In this document: in pieces, positions 34,474 to 43,604 of the stretch
Position numbering within the stretch: the stretch's first letter is position 1
Layout of the letters: each line of letters starts with the position of its first letter
Notes under the pieces: generated by a model
What the model was told of the DNA's origin: nothing
The model's database searches: none
The model's input: the letters and a program-made list of their open reading frames with translations, nothing else
Source: JBBRGK01 sp036741355
GTDB taxonomy: Bacteria; Chloroflexota; Dehalococcoidia; CAUJGQ01
DNA length: 64,000 bases
Direction: 5' to 3'
Assembly: GCA_036741355.1 (NCBI GenBank)
Contig: DAINSK010000016.1
Coordinates: 1 to 64,000, forward strand
Made by a program: the position numbers and the translations under genes

Positions 34474-35778
34474 ATGCGAGGGGCTGTCGTGCCGACCAGC
34501 GGTGATCACGAGCGCGTAACCGGCGCCTGGTCGGGACCGCGCATGCTGCGCGCCTTCCGGCACCGCGACTTCCGCCTGCTGTGGAGCGGCATGCTCGTCG
34601 TCAACGCGCTCATGCCGCTCCAGTTCATCACGGCCAGCCTCTATCTGCTCAATCGCGGCGGTAAGGATGCGGGCATACTGCTGGCCGGCGTGCTCGCCGC
34701 CGTGCGCGGCACCGGCATGCTGCTCTTCGCCCTGTTTGGCGGCGTGTTCGCGGACCGTATCGACCGCCGCCGCCTGCTGATCCTGGCGCAAATGCTTGCC
34801 TTTTCTGCTAACGGCTGCATCGCGCTGCTGATGCTCACGAATCCGTTCGCCAGGGACCTCAACGTGGTGCTGATCTTTGCGGCGGCGTTCCTCGCCTCCG
34901 GAGCCCTCGCCGTCGACAGCCCTACCCGCCAGGCGATGATTCCTCAATTGGTTGGTCAGGAAGACATGGCGAACGCGATCGCGCTCGACATCGTGGCCAT
35001 CCAGCTCGCCTTTCCGCTATCGCTGCCAATCGCAGGTGTTCTTATCGACCATTTGGGATTCGGCAGCGCCTACGCGATGTCGTTGCTCGGGCACTGCACC
35101 GTGATCGCCGCGCTGTTGTCGTTGCACTACCGCGGCGTCGTCGCCGAGCGCGCCAGCAACGTGCTGGCCGATTTACAGGAAGGGTTCCGCTACGCGTGGG
35201 TTCACCGCACCGTGTTTTGGATTATTCTGCTGATCTTTTCGCTGACCGCCATCGGTATGCCGGGAGTGGCACAGCTCGGCCCCATCTGGATGACGACGGT
35301 ACTCAAGCTGACACCGACACAGTTTGGCTTTATGGCGTCGACGTGGGGGATCGGCGCCATGATCGGCTCGGTGACTCTGGCCCACTTCGGACACTTCGAG
35401 CGCAAAGGGCTGCTGCTGGTCGTATCCACCGTGGCGTTCGCACTGTTTGTGCTGGTCTTCGGCTACTCGCGCAGCGTTCCGGTCACCGCCGCGGCCAACC
35501 TGGGTCTCGGCGCCTCGCTTTCGTTCGCCAACGTTTCGGCAGTTTCGCTCACGCAGCGGCTGGTGCCGAACGCAATTCAAGGTAGGGTGATGAGCCTGTT
35601 CATGATGAATCAGGGGATCTCCCAGCTAAGTGCGGGTCCGATCGGCGCGCTGGGTCAGGCGTTCACGCTGCCGCTGATCGTGCCGCTACTCGGATGGCTG
35701 AGCCTGGGCTGTGCTCTCGTGGTCGTGGTCAGCCAGTCGCATCTGCGCCGCGCTGCCCTGTTGCCGGAAGCGGCGTAG
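34474..35778 (+). CDS. MFS transporter, enterobactin-exporter-like
   Basis: A 434-residue, about 12-helix major facilitator. FRHRDFRLLWSGMLV is the usual start of the MFS_3 group, GGVFADRIDRRRLLIL is the loop 2-3 motif, and SPTRQAMIPQLVGQEDMANA is a family hallmark. The start at 34474 follows GGAG by 12 bases; earlier frames overlap the divergent neighbour. The exported substrate is unknown. Confidence 0.85.
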   Translation: MRGAVVPTSGDHERVTGAWSGPRMLRAFRHRDFRLLWSGMLVVNALMPLQFITASLYLLNRGGKDAGILLAGVLAAVRGTGMLLFALFGGVFADRIDRRRLLILAQMLAFSANGCIALLMLTNPFARDLNVVLIFAAAFLASGALAVDSPTRQAMIPQLVGQEDMANAIALDIVAIQLAFPLSLPIAGVLIDHLGFGSAYAMSLLGHCTVIAALLSLHYRGVVAERASNVLADLQEGFRYAWVHRTVFWIILLIFSLTAIGMPGVAQLGPIWMTTVLKLTPTQFGFMASTWGIGAMIGSVTLAHFGHFERKGLLLVVSTVAFALFVLVFGYSRSVPVTAAANLGLGASLSFANVSAVSLTQRLVPNAIQGRVMSLFMMNQGISQLSAGPIGALGQAFTLPLIVPLLGWLSLGCALVVVVSQSHLRRAALLPEAA

Positions 35779-35854
35779 CACGTTGGCTAATTCGTTCCGC
35801 TTTCCACATACTGGGAGTGGATCACAATCCTGATCACACCGCGAGGTGGCGCTC

Positions 35855-37060
35855 ATGCCCGGTCCTCTGGAAGGCATTATTGTTCTCGACTTCACCTGGC
35901 ACCTGGCGGGGCCGTACGGCTCGATGCAGCTTGCCGATTTAGGTGCGGAAGTGTGGAAGATCGAGACCGTCTACGCCGACGAAAAGACCCGCGGGCCCGG
36001 GCCGATGGTGGACGGAATCAACACCTACTTCTTCAGCGTCAACCGCGGCAAGCACAGCCTCGCGATCAACGTCAAGACGGAGGCGGGACGCGAGATCGTT
36101 TACGGCCTCGCCCGTCACGCCGACGTGCTTACCGAAAACTTTAAGCCCGGCGTGATGGACCGGCTCGGCTTCGGCTACGAGCGTATGGCGCAGGAAAATT
36201 CGCGCCTTGTTTACGCCTCGACTTCCGGGTTCGGCCAGACCGGCCCCTACCGTGACCGTGGCGCGGTAGACATCATCGTGCAGGGGATGGGCGGCGTCGT
36301 CAGCATCACCGGCCACCCCGACGGTCCCCCGGCGCGCCCCGGCTACTCGATCGGCGATATGGCGGGCGGGCTGTACACGGCAATCGGAGTGCTCTCGGCG
36401 CTTGTAGAGCGCGACCGCAGCGGCAAGGGCCAGCGCGTCGACGTTGCCATGCTCGACGCCCAGGTGGCGCTGCTCGAGAACGCGATCGTGCGCTATTGCG
36501 CCACGGGTGAGGTGCCGCGGCCGATCGGCACCCGGCACCCACTCACAACGCCGTTCCAGGCGTTCCCGACCAGCGACGGTTTTGTGGTGGTGGCGGGCGT
36601 GAAGGACTGGGAGCTGTTCTGCGCGTACATCGAACGCGACGACCTGATCGCCGATGAGCGCTTCAAGAGCAATCCGTTGCGCACCAAGAACCACGCCGCG
36701 TTGGAGCCGATCCTCAACGATGTCTTCAGGCAGCATTCGAGCCAGTACTGGCTGGACCTGCTCGCGGCCATCTGCCTGATCGGTCCGATGAACACGATCG
36801 ATAGGGTCGTCGAGGACCCCCAGATCAAGGCGCGCGAGATGGTGGTCGGGATTCCGGCCTGGAACGGCGCGGAGTTGAGCGTTTCCAACACGCCGGTGAA
36901 GCTCTCGCGCACTCCTGGAGGCGCCAAAGTCGGCCCCGACCGTCCCGGAGGGTACACGGCCCGGCTGCTCAAAGAGCGGCTCCGCTACACGGACGAGCAG
37001 ATCGCAGACCTCGTAACCCAGGGCGCGATCTCAACCGGGGAGCGCGCGAATCCCGGCTAA
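35855..37060 (+). CDS. CaiB/BaiF-type CoA-transferase
   Basis: A 401-residue family-III CoA transferase. PLEGIIVLDFTWHLAGPY, QLADLGAEVWKIE, FFSVNRGKHSLAINVKT and SGFGQTGPY are family signatures. The catalytic Asp is in YSIGDMAGGLYTAIG. The ATG at 35855 uses GAGGTG as its ribosome site; an in-frame GTG at 35846 is part of that site. The acyl substrate is not predictable. It is 76 bases after the MFS gene. Confidence 0.88.
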   Translation: MPGPLEGIIVLDFTWHLAGPYGSMQLADLGAEVWKIETVYADEKTRGPGPMVDGINTYFFSVNRGKHSLAINVKTEAGREIVYGLARHADVLTENFKPGVMDRLGFGYERMAQENSRLVYASTSGFGQTGPYRDRGAVDIIVQGMGGVVSITGHPDGPPARPGYSIGDMAGGLYTAIGVLSALVERDRSGKGQRVDVAMLDAQVALLENAIVRYCATGEVPRPIGTRHPLTTPFQAFPTSDGFVVVAGVKDWELFCAYIERDDLIADERFKSNPLRTKNHAALEPILNDVFRQHSSQYWLDLLAAICLIGPMNTIDRVVEDPQIKAREMVVGIPAWNGAELSVSNTPVKLSRTPGGAKVGPDRPGGYTARLLKERLRYTDEQIADLVTQGAISTGERANPG

Positions 37061-37210
37061 ACGTGCCCGCGGCCGGCCGTGCGACACGGTTAGACGTGCT
37101 AACGTCCATCGTTTACTCCTCTCGTTGGGGTGCCGGTGGCGTGGATCATACCGAGCGTGGCCCATTAATTGAAGGCGGTTATGCGCAATCCTTGCGGCCC
37201 GTCCGCTAGT

Positions 37211-37259
37211 AACTTTGCTCTACAAAGTACTTGACAGGTTCCAGTCACGCGCCTAGCAT
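37211..37259 (+). promoter_or_regulatory. Promoter and ACTTTG/CAAAGT operator for leaderless gene
   Basis: TTGACA (37231-37236), 17 bases, then TAGCAT (37254-37259). The ATG at 37266 lies where transcription should begin, so the message is probably leaderless. Just upstream, ACTTTG-CTCTA-CAAAGT (37212-37228) is an inverted repeat touching the -35 box, a likely operator for the winged-helix regulator encoded next. Confidence 0.6.
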
Positions 37260-37265
37260 CGCCGT

Positions 37266-37880
37266 ATGGTTGCCCCTCGACCGCTGTTCCCCGAGGATCA
37301 GGAGCCGCCGGCGCTGCACGCGCGGGCCGTTGACAACCTCGCCTTCATCCGCGAGACGATGGAGCGGGCAGGCTCGTTTACCGCGATCTCTGGGTGGGGA
37401 ACGGTCGCCGCCGGCGTGACGGCCCTGATCGCAGCGCTAATCGCCGCGAAGCAGACGGCGATCGAAGGGTGGATCGCGGTTTGGACGGTCGAAGCGATGC
37501 TTTCGATCGCCATCGTGAGTTTCGCGATCGGCAGAAAGGCGCACATCGCCGGGGTGCCGATGCTGTCTGGGCCGGGGCGCAAGTGCTTATTGGGATTCCT
37601 GCCGCCGGCCTGCGTGGCGCTGGCGCTCACTGGTGCGCTCTATCGCGGCGGCCTGAGCGGCGCCGTTCCGGGAACCTGGCTTTTGCTCTACGGCGCCGGT
37701 GTCGTCACCGGCGGCGCATTTTCAATCCGGCTGTTGCCAGTGATGGGCTTCTGTTTCATGGCCGCCGGCACGGTCGCGTTATTCATACCGTCCGGGGCGG
37801 CCGACTATTTCATGGCGGCCAGCTTTGGCGGGCTGCACATCGCGTTCGGCGCGGTGATTGCGAGGAGGTACGGTGGCTAG
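37266..37880 (+). CDS. Five- to six-helix membrane protein
   Basis: A 204-residue integral membrane protein with about six hydrophobic segments (for example AAGVTALIAALIAAK, LLLYGAGVVTGGAFS, AAGTVALFI). No family motif is recognised. No Shine-Dalgarno site precedes the ATG, consistent with a leaderless start. Its end overlaps the regulator gene by eight bases, so the two are translationally coupled. Confidence 0.75.
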   Translation: MVAPRPLFPEDQEPPALHARAVDNLAFIRETMERAGSFTAISGWGTVAAGVTALIAALIAAKQTAIEGWIAVWTVEAMLSIAIVSFAIGRKAHIAGVPMLSGPGRKCLLGFLPPACVALALTGALYRGGLSGAVPGTWLLLYGAGVVTGGAFSIRLLPVMGFCFMAAGTVALFIPSGAADYFMAASFGGLHIAFGAVIARRYGG

Positions 37881-38250
37881 GCAAAACGCCGTCAGGCGCG
37901 ACCGCGCATCCGATGACTCGGTGGAGCTGCACAGCGTATCGGGCGCCACCGGGGCGATGCCCGAACTCGACCGCATGGTTCATGACCGTATGCGGCTGGC
38001 GATCGTAAGCGCCCTCGCCGTAAACGACTCGCTGAGTTTCAAGGACCTCAAGCAGCTTGTGCAGGCAACGGACGGCAACCTCAGCGTCCATGCGCGCAAG
38101 CTCGAGGAGGCGGGCTACGTCGACTGCACGAAGTCGTTTAACGGCCGGCTTCCACGGACCGACTACCGGCTGACAGTGACCGGCCGCTCGGCGTTCGAAC
38201 GATACCTCGATCACATGGAGGCCTTGATAAGAACGGCGCGCCGGCGGTAA
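37873..38250 (+). CDS. Winged-helix transcriptional regulator
   Basis: A 125-residue regulator starting at GTG after GAGGAGG. The DNA-binding part reads MVHDRMRLAIVSALAVNDSL, SFKDLKQLVQATDGNLSVHA and RKLEEAGYVDCTKSFNGR, the HTH_34 type found in small MarR-like repressors. It probably represses its own operon at the ACTTTG/CAAAGT palindrome. The ligand is unknown. Confidence 0.85.
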   Translation: MARQNAVRRDRASDDSVELHSVSGATGAMPELDRMVHDRMRLAIVSALAVNDSLSFKDLKQLVQATDGNLSVHARKLEEAGYVDCTKSFNGRLPRTDYRLTVTGRSAFERYLDHMEALIRTARRR

Positions 38251-38332
38251 CGGGCAGCGCTCTTTTTTTGGCCGCCTACTTTGCGCCGGCAAGTTCTTTG
38301 CAGCACCTCGTTTCCGAGCCAGGAGATATCGA

Positions 38333-39034
38333 ATGGTGGCCCAGGTTGCGCCCACAGTCCGATCGACCACGACGGTTCCCGCCCTCGAAATCCATGCTTT
38401 GACCAAAGAATACGGCGGCGTTCCAGTTTTAAGGGGGCTGGAACTCGTTGTGCCCGCGGGCGGTAGTCTCGCGGTAGCCGGGCCGCGTGGCGCCGGCAAA
38501 ACCACGTTGCTTGGGATCGCGGCTGGGCTGATCAGGCCGACATGGGGAACAGTGCGGGTCGGCGGCATCGATCCGGTGCGCTCGCCGGAGCGCTTGCAAA
38601 AGCACGTCGGCCTCATGTTCGCCGAACCATCGTTCTACGGCTGGCTGACGGGTCGGGAGGCGTTGCAATTCAAGGGCCGTTTCGCCGGGCCGAGCGCCGA
38701 TCGGAGCGAGCGACGCTGCCGCGAGTTGCTCACCATGGCCGGTCTCGGAGGAGCGGCCGACGAGCGTGTGGAATGTTACTCGGCAGCCATGCGTCGCCGA
38801 TTGGCGATCGTGCAGGCGCTCGGGTGTGGCCCGGACGTGTTGCTGTTGGACGAGCCGGCGGCCTCGTTCGAAGGTCCGGACCGGCTCGAAATCTTGAAGG
38901 TGATCGAGCGACTGACCAGCGTCACCACGATCATTTTTACGACGGATCGACTGTCCGACGCCGATTCCACGGGCGCGGATGCGGTCCTCATCCAAGGTGG
39001 CCGACTTGAGCCGGCGGTGCGAACGTCAGATTGA
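38333..39034 (+). CDS. ABC transporter ATP-binding protein, degenerate motifs
   Basis: A 233-residue ABC ATPase. Walker A is GPRGAGKTTLL and Walker B VLLLDEPAA. The signature, normally LSGGM, reads YSAAM, and the switch His after IIFTT is not visible (TTDRLSD). It most resembles ATPases of drug or ABC-2 exporters, but no permease is encoded next to it. It may serve the membrane protein at 37266 in the same direction, or be a non-transport ATPase. Confidence 0.75.
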   Translation: MVAQVAPTVRSTTTVPALEIHALTKEYGGVPVLRGLELVVPAGGSLAVAGPRGAGKTTLLGIAAGLIRPTWGTVRVGGIDPVRSPERLQKHVGLMFAEPSFYGWLTGREALQFKGRFAGPSADRSERRCRELLTMAGLGGAADERVECYSAAMRRRLAIVQALGCGPDVLLLDEPAASFEGPDRLEILKVIERLTSVTTIIFTTDRLSDADSTGADAVLIQGGRLEPAVRTSD

Positions 39035-39097
39035 ACTCGCGCCATCCCCGAGGTTGACGCTGATCGTCTTTCCCGATATGTACACTGAGGTGACGGG

Positions 39098-39349
39098 ATG
39101 ATGACGGCGACATCGCCGGGGACGCGGATGGACGGGATCGAGTTTGAGCCAGGCGCCTACCCCGAAGTGTGGCTTGTGAAGCACCACGGACAGCCATGCG
39201 GCGCCGTTGGGTTTGCCCCCGGCGACGGGCGTTGGCGCGCCGCCTGGCGCGGAAACCTGGTTGGCGACAGTTGTGATACGCGCGAAGAAGCAGCGGAGAT
39301 CCTGATCGATTTGAAGCGGCAACGGGAGCTCGCACCGGAGCAGCCATAA
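39098..39349 (+). CDS. Small hypothetical protein
   Basis: An 83-residue protein, preceded by GAGGTGACGGG. It reads as a small beta-rich domain (VWLVKHHGQPCGAVGF, RWRAAWRGNLVG) with a C-terminal helix (TREEAAEILIDLKRQREL). No family is recognised. ATG codons at 39098 and 39101 are both possible. Confidence 0.5.
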   Translation: MMTATSPGTRMDGIEFEPGAYPEVWLVKHHGQPCGAVGFAPGDGRWRAAWRGNLVGDSCDTREEAAEILIDLKRQRELAPEQP

Positions 39350-39456
39350 CGGCCCTCCACGGCCGACCGCACGGAGGCTGTTGCGGGACAGACCGACGAT
39401 AAGCGCGCTGGTATTCGCGTAACGCGCTCGGGAACCACGCGAAATCAGCGCCCGGT

Positions 39457-39573
39457 CCAGTTAGGTATGGTCGCGAGGCGCTCGCTTCCGCCCTGGCCGG
39501 CGAGCCGGACGCGGACGCACTGGCCCGCCTCATTCTGCACGACAACGCGGCGGTGATGTACGCAATTAGGTGA
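39457..39573 (+). pseudogene. Possible C-terminal scrap of an amidohydrolase
   Basis: A + frame ending at 39573 reads DADALARLILHDNAAVMYAI, resembling the end of amidohydrolase-2 proteins (…ILHDNAxxLYxI). No start or body is present. This is a weak call based on about 20 residues. Confidence 0.25.
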
Positions 39574-39576
39574 GGG

Positions 39577-39891
39577 CTACTCCAACTTGTATGCCACGTT
39601 AATCTTGGCGAAGTTCAGGCTGATGCTTTCCGTCGGGCCGGCGGCGAACAGCAGCTTGAGTTGATGGCCAGCCTTGAGGTAGCTGCTCTCGCCCTTGATG
39701 CCTTCGAGTTTGAGGAACGCATCGTAGGCGTAGCCCCGAACCTCGTCGTTCTGCGTGGCCGCTTCCGCTAGCGCGAGTAGCTGCTCCATCAGCGGCTTCT
39801 CGTCGACCGGCAGGCCGGCATGGAAGGCACGCAGGTGCTCCGCGAACGCGGCTCCCGTCGGGCTGACCCGGGTCCCTGATTGCTCTGCCAT
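39577..39891 (-). CDS. Shortened Hcp-like protein
   Basis: A 104-residue protein with GAGGAGAG upstream of the ATG. The first half (about residues 1-55) is helical and unlike Hcp. Then YDAFLKLEGIKGESSYLK matches the first strand of type VI Hcp tube proteins, and ISLNFAKINVAYKLE matches their last strand. The central 90 or so residues of a normal Hcp are missing, so it cannot form a standard Hcp ring. No other type VI genes are nearby. It may be a decayed or repurposed small protein. Confidence 0.5.
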   Translation of the reverse strand: MAEQSGTRVSPTGAAFAEHLRAFHAGLPVDEKPLMEQLLALAEAATQNDEVRGYAYDAFLKLEGIKGESSYLKAGHQLKLLFAAGPTESISLNFAKINVAYKLE

Positions 39892-39919
39892 CTCTTCTCT
39901 CCTCAAGTTGATTCGTGGT

Positions 39920-40354
39920 CTAACTGTTATCGGTTACCACATCGACGCGGTCGCCGTTCGCGTCGCGTACCTCGACGAACCAGGAGCATTCTCGCCAGCT
40001 ACGGACGACACGGCCGTATGGAAAGCCCCGGCAGACGTCGGGACGCGTCTGGTGAATGCCGCAGCGGCCCAGACCGTCAGGGTCGCGACCGAAATGAGTA
40101 CAGCGATATCGCCATCCGGCCCTTACCTCGCTCACAAGCACGAGGCCCGAGAGGAAACGGCGCCGATCTTCGTCCGTTGCCGGGTCCGCAAGCTGGACCA
40201 CCATTTCCGATGGCGACGAAGCGGAGCGGATGTCCTCGCAACAGAGACCGCAGCGGTTGCACTCGATCGTCCGGTACTGCCCCGGTGTAACGACCGGAAT
40301 CGGGATCAGTTGATCGACGACGCGATCGACGAGTGCAGCGAACGGATCCGGCAT
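39920..40354 (-). CDS. YkgJ-type cysteine-cluster protein
   Basis: A 144-residue protein with the zinc/iron cluster motif CNRCGLCCED followed by CTHFGRDPDGLGRCGIHQTRP and VCRGFPYG. Family members bind metal through eight or so cysteines; the reaction is unknown. It lies 28 bases upstream of the Hcp-like gene on the same strand. Confidence 0.8.
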   Translation of the reverse strand: MPDPFAALVDRVVDQLIPIPVVTPGQYRTIECNRCGLCCEDIRSASSPSEMVVQLADPATDEDRRRFLSGLVLVSEVRAGWRYRCTHFGRDPDGLGRCGIHQTRPDVCRGFPYGRVVRSWRECSWFVEVRDANGDRVDVVTDNS

Positions 40355-40615
40355 TCCCGAACTCTCCGTAGCGCGGGCCCGAGCTCGATACCGTGCTTCA
40401 ATCGCCCGGGCGCGACTCCAGTATAGGTGCGGGTGTTGCCGATTTTCAGATACAAACCAGGGAAGTCGTGAATGCGTGCACGTATTCCGCGTACACGTCG
40501 CCGTGCCCCGGCTGCAGGCCGATTTTCAGGCGCCGCTCTCGACGGTCGAGCGGACGATCACCGGCCAGGTTCGCGCCTCTGCGCCGACCGTGTTTGCTCA
40601 TGCAACTCTTGTACG

Positions 40616-41242
40616 CTAGCCGAGCACGCCGAAGCTGTATCCCTGCGCAACGAGTTGGGGCACAACGGAGTTTAGCGCGGCGACGGTGAATCGACCCTGC
40701 GTGTGCATGGTCACGACGCCGGATCGGATGCGGTTGGCGACGTACGACGCGGATGCACCGGCCCAGTCGTTTGTGTCCCAGTTGGTGTGAATGGAGGTAT
40801 AACCGAGTTGCCCGGCTACCCCCCGGACAAAGGCGTTGTCGGCAAAGTACGGCGCGTGCAACAACGGCGCGGTGCTGACGCCAAGCACGCGATTGGCCGC
40901 GTCTTCGCAGCGCTGGATCTCGCGGGCGACCTGGTCGCCGCCGAGCCTCGTGAGGTTCGGATGGTCATAGGTGTGGTTGGCGATGCGATGACCCAGGTCG
41001 ACGGCCCCCTGTACCTCACGCGCGTGCCATTCGATTGCCTGCCCGGTAAGAAAGAACGTCCCCGCCACGCCGAGCGCGCTCAGCGCGCGCGCCTTTTCCA
41101 GCGTGCCGACGTAGCCGTCGTCGAACGTCAGGTAGATCGTATTGTCGCCCTGGTCGGCGACCGCTCGAGAGACACCGAGACTGAGACTAAGACCCAGCGA
41201 ACCGAGACCGGTGAAAAACCGTCTGCGGCTGACGACGAGCAC
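40616..41242 (-). CDS. Polysaccharide deacetylase, Tat-exported
   Basis: A 208-residue NodB-homology enzyme that removes N- or O-acetyl groups from wall or exopolysaccharide. SRRRFFTGLG and a hydrophobic run give a Tat signal. The metal motifs are YLTFDDGY and NHTYDHPNL, and HTNWDTNDW contains a later conserved block. Translation starts at GTG 41242, preceded by AAGGAG. The mature enzyme would act outside the cytoplasmic membrane. Confidence 0.85.
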   Translation of the reverse strand: MLVVSRRRFFTGLGSLGLSLSLGVSRAVADQGDNTIYLTFDDGYVGTLEKARALSALGVAGTFFLTGQAIEWHAREVQGAVDLGHRIANHTYDHPNLTRLGGDQVAREIQRCEDAANRVLGVSTAPLLHAPYFADNAFVRGVAGQLGYTSIHTNWDTNDWAGASASYVANRIRSGVVTMHTQGRFTVAALNSVVPQLVAQGYSFGVLG

Positions 41243-41395
41243 GGCTGGACTCCTTGTACCCTCATTTTCGGTCCGCAGAAGGACGGGAAACCGTTTCTTA
41301 ACTACGAAGGTTATGCGTTGAACCTGGACTGGATGTCAAGTGCCGGGGACTTTGCCGGTCGGATAATCGGCGGCTGACTTCTCGCCCGGACAGCT

Positions 41396-43585
41396 TTACA
41401 TCCCCTTGAGCGCCCCCACGAGTGGATCTAGCACCTTGCGGGACAGGCTGTGGCGGACGCTGTTGTCCGGTGGCTCGCGGAGCACGCGCACGGCGCCGTG
41501 CCGCTCGAGAACGTGGTAGTCGGTGCTGCCGTCCGACTGACGGCGGAATTGCAGCGTCAGCACGCTGCCCCCGATACGCAGATTGGTCAGGGTGACGTCC
41601 GGCAACCATTCGGGCAACTCTGGGTAGACGAGCAGCACACCTAACGGCGCGATCGGGCGTACGCCCAGCATCGCCTGCAGGCAGAGCAGAATGGCGCCGG
41701 CCGACCAGGCCTGCGGCCAGCAGGCCTGTGGATAGATGCCCGGCAACGGGTGGCTGTGGTCGCGTTGCTCGCCGCCGACAGCCTCGGGGAGGCGGTGTAG
41801 GCTGTAACGTTCAGCCAGGTCGAACGTGCCCTTGGCGACCGCATTGGCATGCATACCGAAGCCGTAGCGCTTGAGACCGAAGGCGATCGTCGCCTGCTCG
41901 ACCGTCCAGACGCTGCCGAGGTGATAGCTGAAGGGGTTGTAGGCGACGTGGTCGGCGCTCAGCGTACGTACGCCCCAGCCGCTGAAGAGGTCGGGCGCCA
42001 TCAGCCGTCCCGCTACCGCGGGCGCATGGTCGGCGTCGACGATGCCCGTTGCCAGGCAGTGACCGGCGTTGGAGCCGATGGAGCGCACCTGCCGCTTCTG
42101 TCCGTCCAGGCCCATCGCCAGAAATCCTTGCTCCGGCATCCAGAAGGCGCGGTTGAACCGCTGCTTGAGCTGCATTGATTCGCGCAGAAGCTGACGCCCG
42201 CGGCTGATGTGGCCCAAGGCGATGAGCGCCGCTCCGAGCTGCTGCTTGCCGGCGTAGACGTATCCCTGCACCTCACAGGTTGCGAGCGGCAGCGACGCAT
42301 CACGGCCGTTCTCGCCCAAGATCGCGTGCTCGGAGTCCTTCCAGCCCTGGTTTCGGTCGCCCATTCGCGATCGCGTCTGATATTCGTAGAAGCCGTCGCC
42401 GTCGAGGTCTGCCCGTCCGTCAAGCCACGCCAGCACGCGCTCAGCCGCTGGCAGGTGGGCGCGGAGGAAGTCGCGGTCACCCGTCCACATGAAGTGCTGG
42501 CCGAGCCCGATCAAGAAGTCGCCGGGCGAAGCGTAATCGCTGAAGTAGCGGCCGCGCGGGTTCAGGTTGAGCAGGTTGAGCGGACCGGAGCGCACCTGTT
42601 GGATGATGCGACCGGGCTGCTCGTCGCGAAAGTCGTCGGTCGTCGTGCCCTGATACCGTTCGCAGACTAAAAGTGCACTTTCCAGTAATACGTGAGAAGC
42701 GAGCAGCGACTGCCAGGACGTGGTGAGCAGGTCGCGACCGAACGGGTTCTGGTAGAACGGGATGCCGGCCGCGAATGCCGGCTGCTCGTCTTGGGGACCG
42801 TCCCAGAGCGCGAGAGCCGCGAGGTCGGACACTGCCCGCTCCGCGCTCCGCTGGACGCTGCTGTTCGACGATGTAATGCGCGTCGCGCCGCCGAGCCAAG
42901 GGGGGTGCATGGAGTTTCGGCCATAGCAGTCCGTGGACGGCGCAAGAGGAACGCCCTGGTGCACTGGAGCCACCGACACGCAGACGTGCCAGTCGTCTTG
43001 CGGCGCCAGCGAAAGCTCCCAGCCAACTCCGTCATCCTCGCAGCGCGGTCGGTTGCTGAACGTAAGCTGCACCGCCTCCCGCAGGTCTGGGTGGCGATAG
43101 ACGAACGCGATGCTGTTGCTCTCCCCGAGCTTGCACTCGCGTTGCACCGTTGCGGACTGCAGCCGTTTACCGCGCCGGGGCTCCTCGAGGTCGGCGAAGT
43201 CCGCTTCAAGCAAGAGCGAAAACGTGCACGCGACCGGTGCGAGCGAGTGGTTGCGAACGTCGAGGTCGATGTGGAAGCCGTTCGCCGCGGTCACGGTGAG
43301 CTGGGCAACTACGGCATGGTCTACGTATTCTGTGTCGCCCGTCAGGCGTGGGTCCTGGTAGTAGGCAAGCAGGAGGTCGTCGCGCGCCGGGGCCACCTGA
43401 ATGGGAAACAGCGGCTGGCCGTTGAGACGCAAAGCAAAACGGTTCAGGATGCGCGTGTTGGCGTAGTAGAATCCTTCGACGCCTTCGTCGCGAACTTCAC
43501 CGTCGGGGGCGGTGACGAGGAGCGACTGGTCGTGAAAGACCTGGTGGCGTCCCGACTGACCACGCAGGCCGGTCTCTTCGTTCAT
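41396..43585 (-). CDS. Glycogen-debranching-type glycosidase (GH13/63-like N-domain plus barrel)
   Basis: A 729-residue protein. The N-terminal domain (about residues 15-210) is the bis-domain seen in debranching-type glycosidases (DQSLLVTAPDGEVRDEGVEG, FYYANTRILNRFAL). The catalytic alpha/alpha barrel follows (GIPFYQNPFGRDLLTTSWQS, YSFHLGS-type YNPFSYHLGSVW). The start at 43585 is chosen because upstream frame overlaps the SDR gene and has no homology; GAGAGA precedes the ATG. It likely acts on alpha-glucans or trehalose-type glycosides. It is last in a minus-strand run with an SDR and, further upstream, a GT4. Confidence 0.82.
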   Translation of the reverse strand: MNEETGLRGQSGRHQVFHDQSLLVTAPDGEVRDEGVEGFYYANTRILNRFALRLNGQPLFPIQVAPARDDLLLAYYQDPRLTGDTEYVDHAVVAQLTVTAANGFHIDLDVRNHSLAPVACTFSLLLEADFADLEEPRRGKRLQSATVQRECKLGESNSIAFVYRHPDLREAVQLTFSNRPRCEDDGVGWELSLAPQDDWHVCVSVAPVHQGVPLAPSTDCYGRNSMHPPWLGGATRITSSNSSVQRSAERAVSDLAALALWDGPQDEQPAFAAGIPFYQNPFGRDLLTTSWQSLLASHVLLESALLVCERYQGTTTDDFRDEQPGRIIQQVRSGPLNLLNLNPRGRYFSDYASPGDFLIGLGQHFMWTGDRDFLRAHLPAAERVLAWLDGRADLDGDGFYEYQTRSRMGDRNQGWKDSEHAILGENGRDASLPLATCEVQGYVYAGKQQLGAALIALGHISRGRQLLRESMQLKQRFNRAFWMPEQGFLAMGLDGQKRQVRSIGSNAGHCLATGIVDADHAPAVAGRLMAPDLFSGWGVRTLSADHVAYNPFSYHLGSVWTVEQATIAFGLKRYGFGMHANAVAKGTFDLAERYSLHRLPEAVGGEQRDHSHPLPGIYPQACWPQAWSAGAILLCLQAMLGVRPIAPLGVLLVYPELPEWLPDVTLTNLRIGGSVLTLQFRRQSDGSTDYHVLERHGAVRVLREPPDNSVRHSLSRKVLDPLVGALKGM

Positions 43586-43604
43586 TCTCTCGTCGCCAGA
43601 TGCA

